The notes under the pieces: model-generated
Seen by the model: only the letters and a program-made list of their open reading frames with translations
What the model was told of the DNA's origin: nothing
The model's database searches: none
NCBI RefSeq assembly: GCF_933775445.1
Contig: NC_065874.1
Location: forward strand, 8,885,001-8,949,000
Origin: Argentina anserina
Taxonomy: Eukaryota > Streptophyta > Magnoliopsida > Rosales > Rosaceae
Length of the DNA: 64,000 bases
Direction: 5' to 3'
Program-made: the position numbers and the translations under genes
In this document: positions 1 to 10,827 of the stretch, piece by piece
How positions within the stretch are numbered: the stretch's first letter is position 1
Layout of the letters: each line of letters starts with the position of its first letter

Positions 1-37
1 TTATTTGGACATAATTAAGGGGACCGTCGGATTTCAG

Positions 38-1142
38 GGTATGCTGAGAAATGGGCAAGAAATAGCGGTCAAAAGGCTCTCGGAACATTCTGCACAAGGA
101 GTTAATGAGTTCAAGAATGAGGTTACTCATATTGCAAAGCTTCAGCACAGAAATCTAGTGAAGCTTCTTGGATGCTGCATTCAAGCAGATGAAATGATGC
201 TCATCTATGAATACATGCCTCATAAAAGCTTGGACTTCTTTATATTTGGTTCGTTCGACTACTCAGCAACCTTCAAATATAGTTCCACTAGTCCATTTGG
301 TTGCGACCGTTGAGTTTCTAATCACCTTATAAATACATTTGGCATGTTATGTATGTTGCAGATCAAAACAAAAGCATGCTACTAGATTGGCCTAAGCGCT
401 TTAACATCATCAATGGTATTGCTCGGGGGCTCCTCTATCTTCATCAAGATTCTACGATGAGAGTAATTCATAGAGATCTCAAAGCTGGCAATATTCTATT
501 AGACGATGAATTCAACCCCAAAATCTCAGACTTTTGTTTGGCTAGAAGTTTTGGAGGAAATGAAACTGTAGCAGAGACGATGAGAGTGGTTGGAACCTAT
601 GGTTACATGTCCCCAGAATATGCAAATGACGGGTTCTACTCTACTAAATCCGACGTCTTTAGCTTTGGTGTTTCGGTGTTGGAGATAATAAGTGGGAGGA
701 GGAATAGAGGATTCTCTCATCCAGACCACGACCTCAACCTTCTTGGACATGTGAGTTTGAGCTCCAAAATTTAACATTTACTCTCTGCTATATTTTTTGC
801 TTCTGTTACTAAGAGTAAGTGGCTTCTTTTCAGGCATGGAATCTGTACACAGAAGGCAGGTCCATGGAACTGCTTGATACATCAGTAGGGGATTCCACTA
901 ATCGATCTGAGGAACTTTTGCGGTCGATTCTTGTGGGACTTTTATGTGTACAGAGAGATCCAGAAGATAGGCCAAGCATGTCAGCTGTTGTTCTAATGTT
1001 GAGTGGTGAAGGTGCATTGCCTCGACCTGAGAAACCTGGTTTTTATAGTGAAAGTAGTTATAGGTCTGAAAACCAAGTCGACCCTTTATCTAGAGCATGC
1101 TCAGCTAATGGATTTAGTTTTACGCTACTTGAGGCTAGATGA
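38..1142 (+). CDS. S-domain (G-type lectin) receptor-like Ser/Thr kinase, 3' part
   Basis: This is the cytosolic kinase end of a membrane receptor kinase of the SRK/SD1 class; the lectin, S-locus and transmembrane exons lie before the window. Visible exons are 38-248, 362-750 and 834-1142, joined by GT-AG introns; they sum to 303 codons in frame, ending TGA. The first exon starts right after a TTTCAG acceptor, so bases 1-37 are read as intron. Motifs seen are the ATP-lysine segment IAVKRLS, the catalytic loop HRDLKAGN, the APE-like SPEYA, and the family C-terminus ending LLEAR. One key motif is off: the magnesium-binding DFG reads DFC (Cys codon 535-537). The gene may therefore be catalytically weak or a decaying copy, although no stop or frameshift is visible in the part seen. 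Family call is firm; activity is inference. Confidence 0.88.
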
Positions 1143-2330
1143 CTGATATCTCACGTTGGTGATCATATCATCTAGTTGATTTTGTGCAGTGTATCAGTAC
1201 TGTAGGCTTATTTGGATTCGTATACTTAATTAGCTTTCAGGTCAGTCAGTTATATTGGATTTATTCTTTCGATCGGATTTCCTACTTAGCTTTTAGGTAA
1301 GTCTGTCATATCGGAATTATTTTTTGTCTCATCTGAACACAATAATTGTTAAGCACATTTTCCATTATGTGCAATGAAAATGCATGGCTCTTTATTTGAG
1401 AACTGTCCAAGTGAACTTATCCCCAAGCTGAGTATTCTCTGCCTGTTATGCTCTTGGTTTCATCTGCTTTTACATCGAGGTTCATTTGAATGTGTTACCA
1501 ACACAAACTCTTGGTATCACTTCAAGCGGCCTAGTTTTCAATTTGTCTTCGTAAATGACTGCTGTGTAAAATAAAATCATAACCGGTAGGCATTTCAGCT
1601 GAAACATGCCACACTCTCATATCATCCATTTTTTATTTAGTGATATCATTTGATCGTTGTGTGTTTTTAATTAACATCATATCTTTTGCTCTAATTTTCT
1701 CTTTGGATATCATACGTGGGATGATTAATGAGAAATTTTTCAGTACTACCGTAACACCACGTGACAGTGTCTAGTGGTTTATCATTTCAATCACAATTTG
1801 ACATGCAAGATTTAATTAGAAAAATTATATTTAAACTATTTTATCGAAGACTATTTTGAGTTTCTTTCTACAACTATACACCATACACTCTAATACTATA
1901 AACCCTAATATCATACACCCTACATTCTAATACCCTAAATCCTAAACTATAAACCCGAAATCCTAGTTCAAAATCATCAATACTTATGAAGATCATTTCA
2001 CAAATAATAAAAATATGTTAAATTATAATTTTAGTTGAATAAATCCACGTGTCAAAATATAATACGTAATAAATGTCACTAGACATTGTTACGTGAGACT
2101 ACAATAACATATAAAAAAATTCATAATTACAAGGTGAAACAATTAGATTTACATAATATGAAAATGAAGCTTTTGGTGTGATCACTTTTTCTTTGTGCGA
2201 CTCGTGGGACAAATGTGGAAAAGAAACACACACAGAGATTGGGTAAATCTGTATCAAAAAGAACTTCCAGTAATTTTTTGGAGGTACAATAGCAGTTCAA
2301 GTATTTTCGAACACAAAGTGTGATGAAGTA
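1143..2330. other. Intergenic, with a probable decayed MITE at about 1739-2115
   Basis: No gene seen. From about 1739 to 2115 the two ends are imperfect inverted copies: the left has ACGTGACAGTGTCTAGTG and the right, read in reverse, has ACGTAACAATGTCTAGTG, followed by further partly matching AT-rich bases. Between them lies a run of degenerate telomere-like CCCTAA/AACCCT units (about 1870-1970). A clear target-site duplication was not found, so superfamily is undecided. The rest is AT-rich 3' flank of the kinase and promoter of the next gene. Confidence 0.4.
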
Positions 2331-2429
2331 GTGACACATTGACCAAGGAGCCACCGCCAGCTGCTGAGATGGCATTTGCCTCTTTCACTTCAAAATCCAA
2401 AATCTTCATCTCCCCCATTTTCCATTCTA

Positions 2430-3362
2430 TCAAATTCAAAAAAGAACCCATCTCTTCTCTCTTCAAAACCCTAATCTCCTTTCACTTCCAACATCTGGGT
2501 TGACTTCTGCATCAATTTTCATTCGACAAGGTCAGCTCTCTCTTTCTCATGCACTTAAACCATATTTCTGTATGTATTTTAACACGATAAAGGTAACAAC
2601 TTTACCCAGTTCTTTCACTTTGGGATTGAAATACTTGGTGGGTAGTTTTAAACGAAGCTTTGTATTGGTTTGGTGATGTTTGTGAATTCGTTTATTGGGT
2701 TTCTTCCTGGTGATTATAAACCTTGTTAAACCCAACATTGCAATCACTGGATAAGACTGAATGGAGAGGGTCAACGTTGATCCATGAATGTTTAAAAGTT
2801 TTTCACTTTGATGTATCAAGAAAGACTGCTTTTTTGGATAGTGTTCTGTAAAGCTGTTGTAGTTCTTGGAAGGCTTCTATTGATGTTGTGCATGGTTCTT
2901 TACATATGTTTGTGTTCGGTTTGGATGACATTGTGGCATACTGGATTTCAATTGAGTTCTCTGACTAAGTGACTATTGAGCTTATTATTATTATTATATA
3001 TTTTTCATATATAAAGATCGATGCTTTGATAATTTCCTGTAAGATCGATGCTTTGATGTTTTAAAATATAAGATTGGTGTTTTAGATTCTTACAGAACAA
3101 CTGAACTCTATTGTGAATCTTTGAATGCTTGTGTTTTGCAATGTTCCTAGTTAAGAATGTTCAACTGGCCGGAATCTAAGTGTTGAGAAATTCCTCCCAT
3201 TAAGGAAGAGGAAAAAGATTTTAATCAATGATTGCTGATGCTTCTGTTTGTTGTTTCTCTTGAATTTGATTTTGTTATATACTTATGTTCATTTGTAACC
3301 TATGCAGTTGATTAGATATTACCTTTGTTCAAAATTGGGTAGAGAGTATTCCGAAGGGCTTT
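2430..3362 (+). promoter_or_regulatory. 5' leader with a long leader intron
   Basis: CT-rich leader sequence with an AAAACCCTAATC stretch precedes a likely donor after 2530 (ACAAG/GTCAGC). The matching acceptor is TATGCAG ending at 3307, so the leader of the following gene carries an intron of about 780 bp. A leader intron of this kind is common in broadly expressed plant genes. The transcription start is not defined by the sequence. Confidence 0.4.
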
Positions 3363-5352
3363 ATGGCAGGTAATGGCCTGCCATCTCTTGGTCGTGTGAA
3401 GCTAGCTGATCTCATACCGTCTGAAGGCCTTCCATCAGATTCTTACAAACTCTCTGTTTCGACTCTGTCACAATCATTGGCCCAATATTCTGCTGCCATT
3501 ATTCAATTTTCAGTGAGTGATGGAGCTCTTTTGAGGTCTGCTTTAGATTCTGCTGGCCTCTACTTCCATCAAAAAACATCATACCCAGCTCCAGACATTG
3601 TTCATACCAATGACCCTCGAGACTGGTGCAAGACTTCTGGTTATAATACAGATCCTCAATTGTGGCTAGAAACGTATGATTACAGACCTGGAGTAACTTC
3701 TTTAGAACCCATCAACATGATGGAATTTCCTCCTGCAGGTTTGCCAGATATATTTTCAGTTCTGGGAAAGGCTGCTAGGGACATATTGGATGCAATCAGC
3801 TTCTATCTGAACCTGCGGAGCTCGCCATTTTCTGATGTACTTGACAATGTTCCATTAAGAAATCGGGAAATATCTTCCTCAGTATTGTCTGTCTGCTGTC
3901 ATGCAAGGCCATCATTTCAAGGAGCACAACACCATAACTTTGCAACCCAAGAGGATGGCCAATTGGTTATGTTTTCTGACCATGAGCATCAAGTGGACAA
4001 AACTTTGATATCTGTTGTCAAATCTGATAGGCCAGGCCTACACATAAAGGACTTTCAGGGTCGTTGGGTTCTTGTAGACGAAGATCTTGGTCCTCAAGAA
4101 GCTATTGTTTACCCTGGACTTGCACTGTATCAGGCAACTGCAGGATATGTTAACCCCGCAATGCAAAGAACAGAGATAACTAGTATACAGAACAACTTGT
4201 TTGGGCGATGTTCTTTGGCTTTTAAACTGATGCCCAAATCCATGACCAGTCTCAGTTGTTCAGAGATGAGAGCTGCTGGTCATGGGGTTGAACCTCAGTT
4301 CCAGCTTCCAGTACCAGTTGATGACTTTATGCAAAGGTCTCACCCAATTGATCAGCTTTTTAACCGACCAACTGTTCAAACTTTCAATTTCCATGCAACC
4401 CCAGATGGTATGTTGCATTTATTTCCTTACCATGTTTACAATATGGTCCTGCTATCTATTTCAATTGATATCAAATCTTTAATTTTATAAATTACAGCAC
4501 TTATCTTGATGTCTAGTCTGTTTAGTTCGGGCTTGTTACATACTCTATTCTTATTCAAAAAGAAGCATATGCGTGCTTGTAGATAGTTTAAGGCTTATTC
4601 CTTTAAGCCATGAGCTAGTTTTTAGGTGCGGGGTGGTACAGTGAAGTGCCAACTAAAGTGTAGCTGTGTTAGATAGGCTTTGTGCTGATTTGAATGAAAA
4701 TACACTAGTGTTCTTATCATTGATATTTGATGACTTTATTTTCAGAGCAATAAAAAAATAGCGAATATGGTTTGGTTATTGGTCCTATTCACTAGTTATC
4801 GACTTATCGAACCCATTGTTAGAAATCTTCAACGTAGTATAGTTTTCTAGCATTTTGTTCTTTCTGAAGAATGCTGTTTATGTTCAATTTCAATGTGTCC
4901 TTTGTGTGAGTAGCTCTTAGTGAAAAGCTTTTAACAGCAGGTCCTTGGATTGGTGAAATCCTGGTACAGGGTCTATGAAGCCTATGATGAGGAGGAGGAA
5001 GAATGATTCAAAATCCAAACCTCTGCCGCCTTCCAAGAGATTACGACTGGAGGCCCAGAGAGTTCTAAAGGAAAGGGTTCAAGACATTGCTGATAAGAAA
5101 GGTATCAAGCTGAGGTTCTGTCCCCTGAAGGATTGTGAGAGTCACATTCAAACCCTTGATAGCCCATGTGCCAATATAAGAATGGAGATTGGTTGGCCGC
5201 ATGGAGTGCCATTTGTGCATCCACATGATCTTCCCAATAAGGCAAAGATCGGTTTCCTTGAAGCATATGAACCTGGTTGGTCAGCTACCAATGATATGGA
5301 GTTGGGAGGTCTAACTGAACCTGGACAGGCCAGTCAGTCGGCACTTGGCTAA
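3363..5352 (+). CDS. 2-oxoglutarate/Fe(II) oxygenase-fold protein with degraded metal site
   Basis: Exon 1 is 3363-4407 (ATG chosen as first in the long frame). The exon 2 that keeps frame is 4970-5352, giving 475 residues. Residues about 190-300 follow the C-terminal half of the 2OG oxygenase (isopenicillin-N-synthase-like) fold: a GQL..FSD lead-in, then the position of the iron-binding HxD (here HEH), GLHIKD..GRWV, and RCS at the 2-oxoglutarate RxS site. The distal His position reads AMQRTE, so Gln replaces His. Two of three iron ligands are thus missing and catalysis is doubtful. The C-terminal exon is basic and then has a conserved-looking block (GWPHGVPFVHPHDLPNKAK). The exon 2 acceptor is uncertain, see findings. 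Function is not known to me; a non-enzymatic role is inference. Confidence 0.7.
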
Positions 5353-6200
5353 TTGCGGTACCATGTCACATTCAAGGTATCAAGTTCCTACCCGTATTAC
5401 CTGCATATTGATGCATCATATATGTTTTGCAACAAACAAAATGCTGCTACCTCCTCAGTATAGTGAGATTGCTTATATGATGTGTCAATGACGTCTACAG
5501 ATTTATTAGATTGTGTTAGCATTGAGATTTGTTTCTGTAAAACTGTTGTATATTATTGCTTGATGACATGTTTTATTAAGCTCTGTTTCTTTCTTCTGCA
5601 GCTATCATTCTCGTACTTTTGGATACATCAACTCCTTCTGTCGGGTAAATCATATGTTATACAGCCACCTAACATGTAATCCCCCTTCGGCGTATGATTC
5701 TCCTAGGAAATGAAATCATTTTGACACCTATTATCCAGTTTGCGGTTTGTAAATACTCATTCTTGAGACGAGTGGTAGTGAAGTTAGCTCAGTGTATCTA
5801 GCAGAATGAACTGAAGTCTGAAAAGTATTGGAAACTTGTCCAGGAGGATCATGGAAGAGCTGAAGAAATAACGAGGAGTCGAGAATCATCTCATCTCAAT
5901 GGAAATGGAAATTAATTTTGCTGCCCGCTGTATTACTAACAGTTTTGTATCTTCAGTGAATGTCATAGATGGGATATAAAGAGATAAATCACCTGAATAT
6001 TTATTGGTGGTTGTTCACTTTTCTGTTTGACGTATAATGAATCCATCCGTTACAGCATATGCTTTGGAGTAAATGTCTAATTGTGTCTTGGTCTTTTAGT
6101 TAGGACGAGTAGCATTGTGTAGCCGGCCATGATGAGATTATGTGTACGTGTAGTCTTGTACAGGCCATGCTGTAATGCTACGAAAGAAAAAAGATAGATG
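5353..6200 (+). other. 3' untranslated region and downstream flank
   Basis: Downstream of the TAA the sequence is T-rich, with a possible 3'UTR intron (TTCAAG/GTATCA near 5370 to TTCTGCAG near 5600). No further coding segment was recognised up to about 6200. Confidence 0.35.
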
Positions 6201-8925
6201 CTCTCAAATCTACTGAATCAAATCTACCGTAAATTAGTGAATTCTTTCATATAAGCTCGTACAGGTTTCTGGTCACGTAAATTAGTGAACCCTCCCATTA
6301 GATGATTTAGATCTGCCTCTTTCAGACTTCAGAGGTGTCAAACTGTCAACTATTTCACAAATATTTCTTCGGAGTGTGATCATCTACCTTGGAATTAGTT
6401 GCTTTGCTGAATACATTTACTAGTTTGGGTAAAAAGAAAAGTCATCCTCGCAATCCGCACTGCTAAGGCTGTGACGCACCACGGTTTATACGTTACCCTA
6501 TTTAACTCTGCATACGACTCAGATCTACATCTCACTCCACATAAACCCTAGCCTACTCTGTTTTTATTTTCAGGCCTCCTCTCCTCCATCAATGGATCTG
6601 AGCAACCTCCTCCCTGCTTTGCCAAAACTTCTGTGACCGATGCTGAGATTATTTCCGAAACTGAGTGGCATCCTGTACCAAAATTGGCCACCTCCCAATT
6701 AAAACCTAGGGTTTGAGATGCTCAAATCCTTTTTTAAACTGGGATTTGGCGAATTGTGGTCGAGATTATTATCCTAATCAACTCCACCGTTGAGAAACTC
6801 ATGCAGCCGGGTCAAAGTTTTCACGGCAACCTGGAGATCTAGTTAGGATGTTAATTCACTGTATATGCTGCCTTGATTTTTATTAATTTCCAAGTAGACT
6901 CGACATGAATCTTAAAGCAGATACTTCTATTCCAAGTGTATTGTTTTAGTTGTTTGTGATGTCTATACTTCGACTTTGCCTCTGTGATACTGGCTTTCAT
7001 TTGCCAAAGTAATTACACGATCAGACCATATATGGTTTTGTTAGAAAGATGTTTACTTCCAAGTTATTTTCAGGATAGAAAGCAATTGCACGTGCTCGTA
7101 GGTAGTCTTGTTTCTTATTGTTATCTTTGCTGTCACGAAGTTAGACGTACCTTGTGTTCTGGTTCATTTGTACCTTATTGTTAAGCTCTAGTAAAATACT
7201 GGCCTTTTACCCGTGTATTTGCACAAATTCAACTTTCCACTGCTGAATAAAATAAAGCTAACCACAACATTTCTCTTTCCCTTTTATCTCTTATAATTTT
7301 TTTTCTTTTACTGTTGTACGTTTTTAGCCCTACCATATATTATTATTTCAACTTATCATTCTTTTTGATAAATTTATTTTGTAGTGAAGCTATTAACACT
7401 AAAGTCGGACTTAGAGATATGTTAACGAAGCTGAATCACTCTGTGGGTGTGGTCGATCGCTATTATTGTGAAGCTTTAACGGCATGGTCCTCGGGCTCAG
7501 ATGATTGAATTGCCGGTACGATCCAGTCACCACTCACCACTCACCACTAGATCAGTTGTATCTCCTTCATTTTAGCTCTGTACGTTTGGATGGACAGAGC
7601 TCTATCATTTTGCACAGTGTAAAGAGATAGAAACCATTTAAGATTCTCAAAGATAAGAAACGGAGAGATAAGATCGACGTTGCCTTTGGTGTCGGCAATA
7701 GAGTTGTCAGTTCTTTCGACTTTCGATGATGAATAGAGTTGTCAGTTGCTTCAGGCATTTGGGAATAAGACGATGCTCTTGTCAGTGTCTAGTGACCTTT
7801 GTCATCACGATAGGGTTCAGTTGTGTACGTAACCACCGACTCACCGAGGCACCGACGATGGTTTTAGGCTTGGGATGGTCCTCAATTCAAAACACTGCTT
7901 GATGGCTCCTCGGTGTTCCTGTACGTAGTAGGCCTGTATTCGTCAATTTTAGGTACTGCTGATGAGTTCTTAGCTGCTTCACTTACGAGTTACGAGTTAC
8001 GACACTATGCAAACTATAAGAAAAAAGAGAGTTCTCACAAGTTTGTGAAGAGGAGTGTGCATATGAATGGACGGCTGTTGTAACAGGACGTGCATCTTCT
8101 AACCACAAGATGAACGAGTTAAAGGTTCATAAAATATGATGATCTGAGCTGGTACGCCTTAAGATCGTATGAGTCTCTTTGTATGAGACTAATAAGAGGT
8201 TGCAATGGAGCATCTTTTGTTTACATGGATCGCCTGGACATGAATTTTAACCTCTTCAATCCATTGTCGTCGATTGGAAGTCCTCTAAGGTTGTTTCAAG
8301 TCCTCTAATAAGATTTGCATTGATTTTTTTTTTTTTTGCAGTGATCGAGTAGCTCCGATCCGCGCTTTGGGATAAAAGCCCTCATTTTGAAACAATTCAA
8401 CAATTGCTTCAGGCCTTTGGGAATAGGAAGACGCTCTCGTCCACGTCTTGTGGCTTGTGTTATGGCATCCAGTAAAGCAATCAATACCGATGTCATTCGA
8501 CACCATTGTAATCGTTAGTGAAAAAATATAAAGTTTTGAGTCCTACCTAAGTGAATGGTTACATGAAATATACAATCAGCAAATCACAACGTATTCAAAA
8601 TTTTCTTCTTTTCAATACCAGTCATATAATTCTCGATGTAAGTGCCAATGTAAACATTTACCTCCATGTAGAATGTTGCTATGTCATGGAAGATCTTCAA
8701 AAGATTTCTTTTGCGTGCAACCAACGAGGGAGAAGAAGACCGACAAACTCGGGCAATTAATCCCACCGTCGTAAACTTTTACCAATTCAAGTAAAATTAA
8801 GGTCACAGTGAAACCGTAAATACACAGTCATCGCTCCGGAAAGTTGGTGGCAGGCACGCAGAGTCCCTCCATGCTCTCGTCACAGTCACATGACTAAAGC
8901 ATACGTGGCGCGTTCTCGTTCACCT
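6200..8925. other. Unassigned stretch with short protein-like fragments
   Basis: No gene can be named. There is a leader-like AAACCCTAG at about 6545 followed by TTTTCAG and an ATG (6592) that runs into a stop after 14 codons. Short open segments with codon-like composition occur on the + strand near 7385-7508, 8027-8140 and 8343-8517, each ending at a stop; two follow pyrimidine-rich AG acceptors. An imperfect repeat of about 30 bp (GCTTCAGG..TTTGGGAATA) occurs near 7750 and again near 8407. These could be remains of a decayed multi-exon gene; none matched a family I know. Confidence 0.3.
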
Positions 8926-8940
8926 AACCTCGATATAAAT
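8902..8940 (+). promoter_or_regulatory. Promoter-like block: ACGTGGC element and TATA box
   Basis: TACGTGGC at 8902-8909 contains the ACGTGGC core of ABRE/G-box elements bound by bZIP factors. A TATA-like GATATAAAT follows at 8932-8940, a spacing usual for plant promoters. A leader-like sequence with TTAGGTTTAGGG follows at about 8990. The combination suggests a start of transcription near 8965. Confidence 0.45.
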
Positions 8941-8964
8941 TAAGAACTTCGTTCATCACAATTC

Positions 8965-9735
8965 ACAACCTCATCAATCACACAGACTTAGGTTTAGGGT
9001 TTCATTCAGTTCTGTCTCTCTGGTTCAGTTCTCGGCGGCGGCCGAGTGAGAGAGTTGAGGAACCACCTCCCTGAAGTTAAGATAGTTAACATCTTCTCCA
9101 GCGGTCCGTCAGGGTTTGGGGTTCCGAGTCCGCTGTGTGTTCTGAACGGTGAGGATCTAAAGTCTGCGATCAGCGATTCGCCAGTATTCCAATTTAGACC
9201 CACCCGATTACTCGATCAGTGCTTTGAATTGGAAACCTGGCAACTTGTGGGTCGAGACGATGGAGCTCCACCGCTTTGACACGCAGGAGAAGCGGGTTTT
9301 TGGTTTTGATGGGTAGTCTGGAGAGGATGCTCACTATTTTTTCTTCAGGTAGGATGATGTTCTTCACCATACGTACTAACTAATCTCCGATTCTTCCAAG
9401 CACGAGAGAGCTATCGATATGTGACTATAATTCATGGAAATTCTTTAGTTTTAGTCTTTAGTCGAGTGTTGTATATATCTATTTTATGTGTATACTTGTG
9501 TTGCTGCTGTGCTTTTGTATTGTACAGGTTCCGGCGATCGACTTAAATCTTTCTCAGATTTAATATCTTCAAGACGTACAAAAGAGGTGCGTGTTGGGAG
9601 CCATAATGATGTGCCACAGTTCTCTTTGGGATCCTTTTCTTTGATGTGTGACCAATACATTTTTGTTGTTGTTCAGAAAACCATACGCAATACATGTTTA
9701 CGTACAGCCATTCTGTATTATTGTAGCTGAAAGGA
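8965..9735 (+). other. Possible unidentified spliced transcript
   Basis: Downstream of the promoter-like block there is an open frame without its own good ATG at about 9046-9279 and an overlapping frame holding an ATG at 9257 followed by 18 codons. A donor-like CAG/GTAGGA lies near 9350 and an acceptor TTGTACAG near 9529, after which about 65 codons stay open to a TAG near 9727. I do not recognise the protein in any frame. It could be a non-coding RNA or the first exons of a decayed gene. Confidence 0.25.
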
Positions 9736-9739
9736 AAAT

Positions 9740-10827
9740 AAATAAATTCAACAATGTATTGAGAAATTGGAGTGCAGTAACGTCTGCCTAGGTCATGTGC
9801 CTGGTTCATTTTTTTATTCATTTGATCAATTAAATGTATGTGTTAAGGAAGATTAGAACTCCAATGATATACCGTTGATACAAAAGAGTCTCCCGAAAAT
9901 CGATCGCCGCACATCCTCTAGTAGATTATTTCAATGTACCTGCTCTGTTTGTATAGACATTTCATGCCTGAAATGAAGAAATCCTTCTTTTTAGTTTTTG
10001 CTCTACGCACATTACTTTGAAGAATCAAGCACCGAAAGAGTTGTTATGCACACAGTATTTGTTTCTCTTCCACTTCTTATCGGTATCACCGAAACACCAC
10101 ATCTACGTCAGATTTTATGCGGTAGAACCCATCAATTTCATAATCTCAAGTCAAATACAGAAAACCCGAAAATCAAGGCATAAATTACTTTAGCACAAAT
10201 CTAGGAATATGTGCTACCGTTGGTGAGTTAGTGGTATCTGCCATTTCATTTCACGAGTCCGCCCGGTACTCCTGCATGACCCAACACATGATTTCAGTAT
10301 TCGTCTTTCGGTTTGTCTTTTAATCTTACTAGATAAAAGGGAAGGGGAACTAGGATGACCAATTATGTTGACTGTTGATGGCAGTGTCCCTTGTTGGGGA
10401 AATACGTACCAGCACCAGACAGTTAACACAGAAGTCATATGAACCTTCAACTTTTTTTTTTGAGAATGGAACCTTCAACTTGTAATCCTAAAGAAATACA
10501 CAAAAATAGTAAGCTACACTAGTGTTTGAAGTTCCTAAGCATAAACAGCTCATGGATATTACATATTGAAGCCTCTAAATTTGGCAATGAAGTTATTCCT
10601 TAAAAGACTAAAGAAGATGTAGATTTGTAACAGCTTAGTCACTTAAACAGTAGCACCATGCGTACTGCACCGTGAATTACTCCCAAATGACCCTGCTCTG
10701 CCCAGAGATTCTTTTCAGTAACATTCTGTCAGTCACAACATTTGTTAGTGGATGAAGACTCCAAAGCTGACAGAGGTCTAACCAATGAATGCATCCGAGT
10801 GCTATATGTTGGGAAAATAGGCCCGTC
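9740..10827. other. Intergenic, nothing recognised
   Basis: AT-rich sequence without a credible gene. A short GAACCTTCAACT repeat flanks a T-rich run at about 10440-10480, which may be a small insertion scar. The right-hand end is 3' flank of the Iojap gene. Confidence 0.3.
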
